From positions 558,001 through 622,000 of the forward strand of contig NW_026515468.1 in assembly GCF_014898815.1 (NCBI RefSeq): a DNA stretch of 64,000 nucleotides. Reading direction: 5' to 3'. This document shows, piece by piece, positions 47,107 through 57,011 of this stretch. The notes beneath the pieces were generated by a model that saw only the letters and a program-made list of their open reading frames with translations, made no database searches and had not been told where the DNA came from. This stretch comes from Panonychus citri. Lineage: Eukaryota; Arthropoda; Arachnida; Trombidiformes; Tetranychidae. The position numbers were made by a program, and so were the translations under genes. Every line of letters begins with the position of its first letter. Position 1 is the stretch's first letter.

Positions 47107-48036
47107 TTAATGTAACTGAAACAGCGGGTCTTTTAAAAAATTCGTCTTATCCAGATTGAGAACTTTATAGTCATAATCGATTCTTTCCAATGCTCTTCTT
47201 AATTGATTTATAAATTCTGGACAATTAACTGAATAAATTGTATGACCAGTATTACCACAGCCACCGCAACTCATCTGCTCAAGCAAAACAATTTTACAAT
47301 TAACTCCATGATGATTTCCCAAACACTTGTAACAACGAGCTGATTTGTGACAATCTTTCAGATTGTGACCATATTGGTGACATTTAGTACACTTTCTTAT
47401 GTTTAAATTATCAAAAAATAAACATTTAGATCCAAACAAAATCAAGTAATTTCTTTCTTCTTCCTCCATCCTCTTTCTAATCTCTGGGTCTATACTTATC
47501 AGCACGAAGAAATGTTTCTCTCCTCTTAATAAAAAATCGATCTCAAATCCACCTTTTTCCAACACCCGCTCCGAGGACCGTAACAATTGTTCAAAGGTAC
47601 TTGAATAAATGGTTGAATCATCAAAAAGCCTTCTTGGTACAACTAATTTGATCATTGGCTTCACACATTTCTGCTCGGACAGAACAACACCATTTATTTC
47701 CTTTAGGTCACTCCTCGCTAAGAATTGCCTACCCATTGTCTCTGATGAAAATAGAAGACGCAAACAGTTGTATCCAATTTCAAACTCTAGATTTTTTCCT
47801 AGAAACTGGCTCACCAAAGCATAAATTGACCGTGGATCCAAATAACGATTATCACGATAAACACGTAACACCAATATGAAACGTTTCGTATAACCAATTT
47901 TCAAATCAACTGTAAGAAAATCACCATTAACACTGAATTCAGGAAAGAAAGCAACTTTGGCTTCACCTTTTTTCTCCTTCTCTAATCTAGACGAACTCGC
48001 TTGATTCATTTTTACCTTTTCGACAGCCGAAGTCAT
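47107..48036 (-). CDS. Gag-like protein B with three zinc knuckles
   Basis: An intact 309-aa frame without introns. The first ~200 residues are a folded region without known motif, probably RRM-like as in LINE Gag proteins. From about residue 214 there are C-x2-C-x4-H-x4-C, C-x2-C-x4-H-x3-C and C-x2-C-x4-H-x6-C, the three-knuckle order typical of I/Jockey-group ORF1 proteins. A short helix (PEFINQLRRALERIDYDYK) follows, matching the tail of Gag C. Function by family: binding of element RNA and nuclear/cytoplasmic particle formation. It lies in tandem with A and C on the same strand. Confidence 0.8.
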   Translation of the reverse strand: MTSAVEKVKMNQASSSRLEKEKKGEAKVAFFPEFSVNGDFLTVDLKIGYTKRFILVLRVYRDNRYLDPRSIYALVSQFLGKNLEFEIGYNCLRLLFSSETMGRQFLARSDLKEINGVVLSEQKCVKPMIKLVVPRRLFDDSTIYSSTFEQLLRSSERVLEKGGFEIDFLLRGEKHFFVLISIDPEIRKRMEEEERNYLILFGSKCLFFDNLNIRKCTKCHQYGHNLKDCHKSARCYKCLGNHHGVNCKIVLLEQMSCGGCGNTGHTIYSVNCPEFINQLRRALERIDYDYKVLNLDKTNFLKDPLFQLH

Positions 48037-48069
48037 CTTTTATTAAACTGACAATCGATACTTTAAACA

Positions 48070-48333
48070 CAATGAAATTTTAGTAAACAAAATATTACTT
48101 GTAATCAATTAACTCTTATTCACTTTTTTAACTCAAAAGCATAACAATAAAACACCTTAAGGACAACAGACCAATTTAAAACCGCGCAAATTCAAAACTC
48201 AAAATCTTTTATAAAAATCTTTATTGTACTTTTATTATTAGAAATAATTTTAGGGCTGCAATAAAAAACCTCTACAATAAACAAGAATTGTGAGGAAAAA
48301 GCATCTCCCTTCTTCTCATATTAATGAAATTAA
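48070..48333. other. Spacer between Gag B and Gag C
   Basis: Contains TTTATT at 48220-48225, a minus-strand AATAAA signal about 110 bp after the Gag C stop, which suggests that Gag C makes its own polyadenylated transcript. No other feature seen. Confidence 0.5.
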
Positions 48334-49528
48334 TTAATACATTACATAGACAAATCTATGATTAATCTTTTCTAACTCAATCTTCAGATTATTTAGAAAA
48401 ACCTCACATTTTTTATCATTAGATCCATGTCCCTCCTTTTTACAATTAGAACACGTGAATAGGCCTTTCTCCTTTACGGTACAAGAACGAGACGTATGAT
48501 TGGCTCCACAATAAGAACAACAAGGAAGATTTAAACATTGGTTTTTACGGTGACCAAATCTACAACAATTGTCACAAATAACTATGGCAAAATGGTCAAG
48601 AGCTTTGTATTTTCCAAAAGGAGTCCTTATATATCCAAATTTCTCTTCAATCAACGATCTAATTCGTGACTCCACCTGCACTATTATTCTGTAACCAATT
48701 CGGGTCTTAATTGAACTTTTCCATATTACCTTTGCCTCCTTTGGCCAATTATTCCAAACAATTAGTTTCTGCGACCAATCAGTTAAATACTCTTCGAGTG
48801 TCTGAGTAATACCAGCAGGAATAATAACCTTTTCGATCCGGATGAAAGGATCGTGAATATCAGGAACCTTCAGCACAAATGAATCAGCAAAACACTCGTC
48901 CTCTTCGAACAAACCTTTTAATTTTTCCCGTGAGGCGACATTTTCACATGAGATTTTTACACAAAACTTACCAACTCCCAACTCATTTATTAGCAAGGAA
49001 CAATCTATCCGATCCAATATTTCTCCAAGATCTAACCTTAGTTCATAACCACGACGATTTTTATCCTTTCCAAAAATCAGCAAAACTGGTAAAAGGTTAA
49101 AGTCCTCAACTTTTATCCAAGTATTCGGAATTTTTTCAGAGGAAGAATAACGAATGTAAACTCGAGGAGAAACAACAGCGTCATCCCCTTTATTGTCGAC
49201 CTGAATACCCTCTTCACCATTTTTCCAATGCTCATACTTGATCAAAAAACTCTGGACCAATACCTTGACGTCATCATCAACTCCCAAATAGTTATCCTCA
49301 TTCGAATTAAAGTTTCGAAGCACTAACTATCTCGAGAAAATCAGTCTCTCCATAAACCAATAACAGTTGATCAAATAGAACGTCATCACTAAAATCATCC
49401 ATAACTTTCGATATTATCTGGTAACAACTTTCAAAATCATAAACACTATCATCGTTAAAAATCCTCTCTACGTTATCAGTCGATGGTAGGGAAACAGTAG
49501 TCGCACTCCTTTTTCTTTTCGGACCCAT
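48334..49528 (-). CDS. Gag-like protein C, two frames overlapping at a possible +1 frameshift
   Basis: The first frame starts at ATG 49528 and stops at 49307 (73 aa, basic start GPKRKR then acidic). The second frame is open from 49323 to 48334 and has no ATG at its head. The two are +1 to each other, and the first ends AAA-CTT-TAA-T. CTT before a stop is the slip codon of the known release-factor-2 frameshift signal, so slippage could join them; an indel or unseen intron is the alternative. The second frame (329 aa) has a folded region then C-x2-C-x4-H-x4-C, C-x2-C-x3-H-x4-C and C-x2-C-x4-H-x6-C, the classic LINE ORF1 order, and a C-terminal helix like that of Gag B. A possible 56-bp 5' UTR intron lies near 49532-49588. 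Confidence 0.75.
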
Positions 49529-49629
49529 TACTATTGGAAGCAAGAACAAAAAACAAATGAAAGAAAATCTTTTAAAAGCAGAATAACTTACTCAATACTT
49601 CACAACCAGAGAGGAAGGAGGTTACAATC
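49529..49629. promoter_or_regulatory. Head-to-head spacer between Gag C and the RING/RT genes
   Basis: Only 101 bp separate the two divergent ATGs. It must hold both 5' UTRs and any bidirectional promoter. A purine-rich AGAGAGGAAGGAGG stretch lies just before the RING start, and a minus-strand GTAAGT donor lies near 49584-49589. Confidence 0.5.
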
Positions 49630-49827
49630 ATGTGCTGCCCAATCTGCTTGGAAGTGATAAATAGATATGATCATAGTTATATTCAACTCAACTGTAAACA
49701 TATTTTATGCTCAACGTGCTATACCTCTTACATCAAAAGATATAACAAATGTCCTTTATGTAGAAAATTTATTATTCAATTATTTGTGAAAAAACTTCGA
49801 AAAATTCAACTGATAACAATCAACTAA
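49630..49827 (+). CDS. Small RING-finger protein, 65 aa
   Basis: A C3HC4 RING pattern fills the protein: C3-x2-C6, C22-x-H24, C27-x2-C30 and C41-x2-C44, with the usual P42-L43 before the last cysteine, then a basic tail. RING domains act as E3 ubiquitin ligases; no other domain is present. Its TAA is followed by one A and then the ATG of the reverse-transcriptase ORF (TAAAATG), so the two are probably read from one transcript by reinitiation. It takes the position of ORF1 in a LINE. I do not know of a LINE ORF1 that is a bare RING, but I cannot search. Confidence 0.8.
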   Translation: MCCPICLEVINRYDHSYIQLNCKHILCSTCYTSYIKRYNKCPLCRKFIIQLFVKKLRKIQLITIN

Positions 49828-49828
49828 A

Positions 49829-52702
49829 ATGAACTTTCTCTATGTGAATGTCCGTTTAAACAACCAAACAACTAATTATCTTGTTAACAAACAAATAACT
49901 AAAAACAACTACCTTCTCATTTTAACCGAAATCAATAAAAAATTCACACCAAACTCAACTAATTTGACAATAAATGGAAAAGTGGCTCAATGTCTCCCGG
50001 ACACATACAAAGTTCTCAAAACCTTCAAAAATTTCAGAGATATTCTAGTCTCATTAATCTTAAACGACCAAAAAACGATCTTTTGGCTCATAGTGATATA
50101 CCACTCACAAAAATGCAACTTTTCCTTCCTCAACGACCTCTCTAAAATAATAAATGAACTAAAAGAATATCCAATGATCATCATTGGAGATATCAACGCA
50201 GAGAGTGAATTATGGTGTAATGAACCTCGAACAAAAAACAACGGACCAGCGGACGATTTTAGACATTTAGAATCAACCTTATCAAATACCGGCTTCACAT
50301 CGTTATTGGGAAAAAACAGGGAAAAAGATTATACAAGAAAAGGTATTTCAAACTCAACAATTATCGATGTTTGCCTCACAAATATACAAAGAGTTAATCG
50401 ACTAAATACAATATATAAATTCTATGAATCTACGATTAGTGACCATAGAATCATTAAAATTCATTTCAACTTCAAGAATACTAACAATTACTCAGTTGAA
50501 GAAACATCCTTTAGAATCAAACGAATTACATATAAGACCATCGAACAAACTACAAGAGAAATACTAATAGCCCCGATAATCAACAAATTTATAATCCAAA
50601 AAGCTAAGAGAACTAAACATAAGAAAATTAGCAAAATGAAAACTCTTGAAATCTTTAAATTAATTAGAAAAGCTAATGATCAAACCCAAATATCGAACAT
50701 TATTAGTAGTAAAAGATTGACAATTGAAGACTTCCCTAAAACTCACAACAGAAGAAACGAAGTAAAATATTTTCAAGGAATAACAAGTGACGAAAAATCT
50801 TTCATCACTAAAATTAATTTCAATTGTTCCTCCTCGTACGCTGATGATTTCAATCACCATAAATGGAATAAGTTCAAAAAAGTTAACATTGATACGATAA
50901 CTGAGCTAATCGATAACATTTTCAAAACGGGAAAACTCCCACAGCTACTGAAAATAAGTGGTGGATTCCAAATACCCAAACAAGACGGTAAACTAAGAAC
51001 AATTAGATGTCAATCCTTTCTGGTAAAAATAATCGACAGAATCTTAACCCAACGTTTAAAAAACAAAATAGACCTAATAATAGACGAAAACTTACATTTT
51101 GCCTTCTTGGAAAATAAGAGCAGATTGGATTTTCTAATCAAATTCGAAGAGAGAAGAGAATTTTTTCAAAATATATACCTAATAGACATCGAAAAAGCTT
51201 TCGATAAGATTAACAGAGATAAAATTATCAAAAAAATCTCAGAAATTCTTGACGAACAATCAACAGAACTAATTAGCCTTTTCTTCGAGGGAAGAAAAAC
51301 AAGAATGGTCCGGAACAACTCTTTTGAGCTAATCGATGAAGAAGGAGCACTCTTACAGGGGACTTCACTCTCACCACTACTCTTTTGTGTGGGCATCGAC
51401 GAATTCGTGCGAGAACTTAACCAATTCGATACCGAAGTGTATTCATATGCCGACGACCTCCTTGTTTTGACAAACGACAATATAGAGACCATAACTGAGA
51501 GAATGGAAAAGAAATTGGAACCTTTAGGATTAAAAATCAACAAAAACAAAATACAAACGTTACAAGAAAAACAAAGTATCAAAAAAAATACAACAATAAC
51601 AGGCTTCAATGTTTGGAATAATAATTTAGCCCTTTTCAAAACAAACATAACTAATGAAACCAGAAGAATTCTACGTTCACTTAACATTAAACTCTTCAAA
51701 CAGATTTTAGCAACTTACACAATTAGTTCTATGGACCATTTGGGTACCGCAACTTTTAGATACAATCGCAATTATCAAAATACAATTCGTAATCTGATAT
51801 TTAATGGTCTTAAAAAAACATTTATCTCGGCCTATGGTAAACAAATGATTAGCTCATGGTTTGGATACCTAATGGGAATTGAAAATCCAGCGATTAATTA
51901 CATATCAACTTTGGTTACACATCTAATGGAAAACGAAATGGATACAAGAATCTTTCCCATCTTATCAGAACTCCAACCTACCACGATAATTAGAAAAAGA
52001 AATAAGCAATTAAAATTTGTACCCAAAACAATGAACATAATTACAATCAACAAACAAATAGAATTTGTCTGTGTAAATACCAATGAACAACACTTACACT
52101 ATTTATTCAAGGGAATTAGTACATATTTAACCATTACCCACAACTTCGCCAAGAGCAATCACAATAAAGATTTGCTGATCATTTTGAAAGGCACCAATAT
52201 TAACCTTCGACCCTACTTAAACAAACTGTCAGAGCTACTAAACATTAACATCGAAATTAGACACTCTAAAAAAACATCCTGTCAGGAAACAAACGAAATA
52301 ATTAACATCAGGCATGAAGTTGAGTCCTTCGGATCTTTCAAAGAAAAAGTAATTGAGAAACTTAAAAATTACCAACGTATTATTTACGAGAAAGAGGAAC
52401 CATATTACCTTAAAAAAATGTTTCCGAACAAAAGAAAATTTTTCATTGAAAACGATAACAAAATGAACCCAATCACTCTAATCAAAACAATTACCTTTCT
52501 AAGAATCAATATAGGTAAGAGATGCAAATTTTGTGGCTCAACCAATAACAGAGAACATTTAATAAATTGTCACAGAATTAAAGAGATAATTAAAGACTGG
52601 AATATGGAAAAATACTACAACTCAAATATCAACAAACTAATAAATTTCAATAAAAAGCATAATAGGCTCGCTAGAGCTGAAGCCGCCAAAAGGCGCAGCT
52701 AA
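49829..52702 (+). CDS. Non-LTR retrotransposon polyprotein (APE-type endonuclease + reverse transcriptase)
   Basis: An intact 957-aa frame. The N-terminal endonuclease shows E34 (LTEINKK), GDINA at 120-124, D180 (IIDVCLT) and SDH at 204-206. The reverse transcriptase shows motif A LIDIEKAFDKI (Asp ~453), motif B LLQGTSLSPLLF (Gln ~510) and motif C YADD (Asp ~542-543), followed by GLKINKNK. A C-terminal C-x2-C-x7-H-x3-C knuckle lies at ~899-914, and the tail ARAEAAKRRS is typical of I/Jockey/R1-group ORF2. No RNase H is obvious. No stop or missing key residue is seen, so the protein could be active. The 3' tail after 52702 shows no poly(A) or short tandem repeat, and ARL6IP1 copy 2 starts within ~100 bp. 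Confidence 0.92.
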   Translation: MNFLYVNVRLNNQTTNYLVNKQITKNNYLLILTEINKKFTPNSTNLTINGKVAQCLPDTYKVLKTFKNFRDILVSLILNDQKTIFWLIVIYHSQKCNFSFLNDLSKIINELKEYPMIIIGDINAESELWCNEPRTKNNGPADDFRHLESTLSNTGFTSLLGKNREKDYTRKGISNSTIIDVCLTNIQRVNRLNTIYKFYESTISDHRIIKIHFNFKNTNNYSVEETSFRIKRITYKTIEQTTREILIAPIINKFIIQKAKRTKHKKISKMKTLEIFKLIRKANDQTQISNIISSKRLTIEDFPKTHNRRNEVKYFQGITSDEKSFITKINFNCSSSYADDFNHHKWNKFKKVNIDTITELIDNIFKTGKLPQLLKISGGFQIPKQDGKLRTIRCQSFLVKIIDRILTQRLKNKIDLIIDENLHFAFLENKSRLDFLIKFEERREFFQNIYLIDIEKAFDKINRDKIIKKISEILDEQSTELISLFFEGRKTRMVRNNSFELIDEEGALLQGTSLSPLLFCVGIDEFVRELNQFDTEVYSYADDLLVLTNDNIETITERMEKKLEPLGLKINKNKIQTLQEKQSIKKNTTITGFNVWNNNLALFKTNITNETRRILRSLNIKLFKQILATYTISSMDHLGTATFRYNRNYQNTIRNLIFNGLKKTFISAYGKQMISSWFGYLMGIENPAINYISTLVTHLMENEMDTRIFPILSELQPTTIIRKRNKQLKFVPKTMNIITINKQIEFVCVNTNEQHLHYLFKGISTYLTITHNFAKSNHNKDLLIILKGTNINLRPYLNKLSELLNINIEIRHSKKTSCQETNEIINIRHEVESFGSFKEKVIEKLKNYQRIIYEKEEPYYLKKMFPNKRKFFIENDNKMNPITLIKTITFLRINIGKRCKFCGSTNNREHLINCHRIKEIIKDWNMEKYYNSNINKLINFNKKHNRLARAEAAKRRS

Positions 52703-53603
52703 GACGTCGGCTATCGACGCACTCTATATGTTCCTTTTTTATTTAATTTTAATTGATTGTTATCAAATTTTATTAATTGTTCTTTGTCTTCTAATTTGTA
52801 ATTTATCTTCGCTAAATTAACCTCCTGGTAAGTACCTGATTCTTTGTAAGTTTTGTTTTCTTTATTCTGTGTAGCCCAACCTTAGAGAATATTTTTCTCT
52901 TTTGTTTACCAATTAGAAATTCGTTTTTATTTTAATTCTATGTGAAATTAGTTATGTAAATTATCACTATTGTTGATTAATCTGATTGTTCCTTCATTTT
53001 AATTGAATAGTCACCTTGTCAACTTAATTCATAGTATTAGGGATTAACCTTCTCTGTTCCTTGTTCGCCATTTTCATATTGAGATTTCAATTTTTTACCT
53101 TTTCCTTTTCATGTTACTTAATTGTTTCCTTTTGATTTCATATCCAATCAGTTATCTATTAATTTTCCAGGCTAAATATTTGCTTCATCACTTTACCAAG
53201 AGACTTTTAAATTGTCCCTAAGGATGAATTGTGACTTTAGCTCATCTTGATTACTTTTCATTTTTTACTTCTATTTATTTTTAACTACTAATTCTATCAA
53301 CTTGTTCAGTCTCTTTTCTTATTGTGAAGGTTGATCTTCTTGCTTATTCCATCTCACAGTTATTTCTAGATTGCGTGTTCGCTCATTGTTACCAATGTAA
53401 CCAAATCTTTCCATTGCTTTTAACCTTCTTCCGGTTCCTTCTATTTGTCTGTGACTGCTTAAGATTCAGTCAAAGTAAAATTGTTACACAGAAAGTAAAA
53501 GGAAGCGAAAGAGATAATCTAATTCGACTTTTCTTTCTAATATAATAATCCATCTTCTTAAAATTCTTGTTGCTAACTGTTTCAAATTATCTTATTCTTT
53601 CAG
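52703..53603 (+). other. 3' end of the RT element, then 5' UTR exon and intron of ARL6IP1 copy 2
   Basis: A short G+C-rich stretch (52703-52730) continues the ORF2 end. The 5' UTR exon of ARL6IP1 copy 2 ends at 52827 (CCTG|GTAAGT) and splices to an acceptor before 53604. The intron is T-rich and I see no gene in it. Confidence 0.7.
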
Positions 53604-53618
53604 ACAAACAGTCAAACA

Positions 53619-54454
53619 ATGAGTGATCCCGATCTTGTAAGTATTCACATTAATTGTTTGATCTTTTTTTAGATAGTTTTACAATTTCTTTTAAATTTAT
53701 AACAGTCACGACACCAAACTTTGGAAGATTGTCTCCAGAATTGGAGATGTATCTTGGTCAATGCTTATCCTGTGGTTACTTGGGATGCTCCTTACCATCC
53801 ATACATTCTTAGTGCTATTGTTGCATTTATTTTCTTGTAAGAAAATCAATTCACAATTAAGAAGAAAAATCGATGAAATTAATTCTCTGTTTCTTATTTC
53901 CCCTCAGGATCATTTGGTTATCTCATGCCACCATTTTAACAACTCTTTCAATCATTGGATTGATCATTACAGTTGCTGACTATTTAGTTCCTATTATCTC
54001 AACTCACTATTTGGAACCTCGTTTCTGGTAAGTTGACCAACTTGATTGTTTATTAGTTTTTTTTTGTATCGAATCAAATAATAATCTTATTTACTCTTCT
54101 TCTTTTCATTTTATGTAAATTTGATACAATTTTAGGCAAGATTCGGATGAAGAGAAATACAAGAAAATCGTATATCACATTTCTCAAGGAAGTCAAACTA
54201 TTTCATCTTTCATTAACTATCTAAAGGATCTGAAAAGTTCAAACTCAAAGATTTATTTCCCAATATTGTTCATCTCTTTAAGTTTCTCTGCATGGATTGG
54301 AAATTTAGTCAACAATTTACTTCTGACCTTTATAATGGTGAACTTTATCGTTCTCCTGCCTGGTTTACGACATCATGGATACATAGACAAAGCCCATGAA
54401 CAAGTCAGGGGAATCTTTGCCAAAGTACTTGGAGGATCCAAAAAGAAAGACTAA
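53619..54454 (+). CDS. ARL6IP1: ARL6IP1-like ER-shaping membrane protein, copy 2
   Basis: Coding exons 53619-53636, 53706-53836, 53908-54027 and 54136-54454 give 195 aa with the same exon phases and 5' UTR intron as copy 1, so it is a full gene duplicate, not a processed copy. Exons 1-3 differ from copy 1 at many residues (for example SRHQTLEDCLQNW versus PKSLEKCLQGW) but keep the membrane hairpin pattern. The last 106 residues are identical in DNA as well as protein. Family role: ER membrane shaping. Both copies look functional. Confidence 0.9.
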
Positions 54455-54482
54455 AACAAAACAAGATGAAAGTAAATGAAAG
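53994..54482 (+). repeat. Near-identical tract shared with ARL6IP1 copy 1
   Basis: Partner of 42143-42631. Intron 3 and exon 4 are kept almost without change, while exons 1-3 and introns 1-2 have diverged freely. Confidence 0.92.
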
Positions 54483-56336
54483 AAAAATTCATGACACAAG
54501 AACAACCAGAATCAAGGAAATGATTCTTTAATTATCTCTCCATTCACATTACACAAGATATTTATTCATCTTTAACTCAACTTAATTTCTGTCAAAAGAT
54601 TTATTATTACCTGTTAAGAACTACAAAGAAACTATTTACTTCCTCCAACAAAATCAAAAATTACATTAGGATTTAATTCAAGCTTCAACCTTTAATTATC
54701 CTTGACAAACAATTACGTCCAAGCTTCATGACAGCTGATTTAAAATACTGACCATTTCAACTGATAAGATTATAATTGTAAATGATTGATTAATCATAAT
54801 GATTAACAAAAGTGATCTCTGGCTACTGATTGAAACAACGATAATTACTAAACCAACAATCTATACTATGTAAACATATTCATTCATCAACATCTTAAAT
54901 TTCAATTTAAAATTTGATTTTAAATTTTGAACAAAAAATTATTGTTAATCAAATTGTTAACAGTTAATGTTTACCATTGATAGATTTTCCTTTCAAGATT
55001 GTTGTTTAGTCTCTAGTGTTGGCAAACATTAACTCTTGTTGAATATCAGATTTTCATCACCGACTTTTGAACGTTAATTTTGTTTCCGCATTAATTACAA
55101 TTGGTTAGACTCTCGAAACAATTTAACTTGATTGTTGTTCTCAGACAAAACCCTTTGTCGTCTTGCCAAATAATTAATGCCAAATAATCAGGGCGCATGT
55201 TAATCAACGAGAATTTAAATTTTCTAAGGTCAAATTAGGGTTAAATCTAATTGTAAATCACTTCGATTTTCAACTTTAATCAATTGATTAAATTTGAATA
55301 TTTAGACCATTTAATTGTTTAAGGTTCTTATTTAGTTTCAATTGTATCCTAATGATTTCATCCTCTAGTTGTGACAATTGTCCCTACAATTTAATTACAA
55401 CTTTCAAAAATTGATCTTAATCATGTGTAATTAGTCAATTTGTTAATTGTTTAATTGGCAAATCACTAACATTTTGAGTGAAATGTTGACAATTAAAAAG
55501 CATTCTGATCAAGTTTAATCACTAAGGTAAATTAGAGTTACAATTAACACTGATTAGTATGCAATTTAGTTAAATAATCAGGTAATTAGCTCATCATTCA
55601 ATTGTAACAATTTATCAGAAATCAAAGAGTAAGAATCAATTGTAATTAATTATCTACGATTAATTGACGTTAAATTAACATAATCACAATCATAGATCAC
55701 AATTAGATAACAATTAATCAATTATTTCTGTAAATTAAATCACTATCACCATATGATCAGTACATGAACAATGTGTGAACAAAGACAATTAAGAATGGAA
55801 ATGATTTACTAATTGTAATCTCGTTCTTTGTTATTTCAGCGATAAAAAGTTAATAGTTACACTTAATCGGTTCAAATGTTACAATTAACATCGAGTTATG
55901 AACAATACTTGAATTTTAAGAAATTAATTTTTAATCATTTTCATCATTTTTTGATTAATCTTTAATTCCGATCCATAGGAATTGATATGAGATGAGCTAG
56001 TTTGACTTCGTAACTTTAAATAACAATATGAAAAGGTAACAGAATAGTTAAGTTAATTGTAAGAACTTTTTGCTAAATTACAACTAAATTTAACTTTCGT
56101 GATCCTTAATATTGTCTTTAGTGCACGAGGCACATTAATTACATCACAGTTTGTTTTGGGTTAGTTAATTACACTTTGGGACATGAAAAAATTTAGGGAA
56201 TACAATCAAGAACGCAAGTCGTTAATTGTTGTATTAATGTGTAAAGATTAGGCTTAATAGTTGTAATTTTTTGCCATTAAAGTTACTGATTTTGTGATTG
56301 TGATAAAACTTTTGATAGATTTAAATTAGGCAATTT
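54483..56336. other. Intergenic DNA between ARL6IP1 copy 2 and TXNDC15
   Basis: AT-rich, rich in CAATTAA/TTAATTG words. No gene seen. It contains the convergent 3' ends of the two flanking genes. Confidence 0.5.
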
Positions 56337-57011
56337 CTAATCAACGTGTTGATGTTGAACTTCAGCTTCTCTCCATGTGTTTCGAATCGAATCAATGATT
56401 TTCTTGAGAATAGTTGATCTCCCGATTAGATAGAAAGTCGTTAGAAGAAGAAAAATGGCTGAAAGAATGAGAACATAATCAACTGATGGTTGTGGTGTTG
56501 TCGGTAATGGGCTTGTCCAATCGTCTTCCGTTTTAAAAACTGATAGATTGGGTTCAAAGCCAGTTAATCGATAGATAAATGTGACAAGAGATAATAAACT
56601 TGTTTCAGTCGAATTATATTTAGCGACAACTTTACCATTATGAAAGAAAAGTATTGTTGGAACACCGACAAGCCCGAACCTCATGTTGATGCTGAAGGAA
56701 AAAAAAGAGAGAATAGAAATGATTAGATTATTGCTGCCATTGTAATAAAGATTATTATGTAATTTGTCCCGATTAAATATTATATTATTAGTAATGAGAA
56801 AACAGATTTACTTATTATGTAGGTAGGCATTGATAGCGATCACATTGAGCTGAGGATACCCTTTGCCAATTGCATTGAAATTTTCAGTTGCTTTCATGCT
56901 GAAAGTGCACCAAGGGTAATAGAAAAGCACCAATGCACATACGGAATCGTTTCCTTTTGGTAGAATATATTCCAGAAATTGTTTCGAATTAACCATCTTA
57001 ACTTCAGGTAT
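56337..57011 (-). CDS. TXNDC15: TXNDC15-like thioredoxin-domain membrane protein (3' exons only)
   Basis: Two exons join in phase, 57011-56812 and 56691-56337, covering about 185 residues. They hold the thioredoxin fold (QFLEYIL ... VLFYYPWCTFS, then GVPTILFFHNG), a short linker, one membrane span (~VLILSAIFLLLTTFYLIG) and a histidine-rich C-terminal tail. The active-site position reads C-T-F-S, so the second redox cysteine is a serine; TXNDC15 proteins share a C-x-x-S site, so a chaperone-like role is likely. In vertebrates the protein acts at cilia in Hedgehog signalling. The ATG at 56996 is probably internal: an open acceptor-led frame continues to 57011. The N-terminal exons lie further left on the minus strand and were not found; a donor-like site at 57599 may mark a 5' exon. 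Confidence 0.8.
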
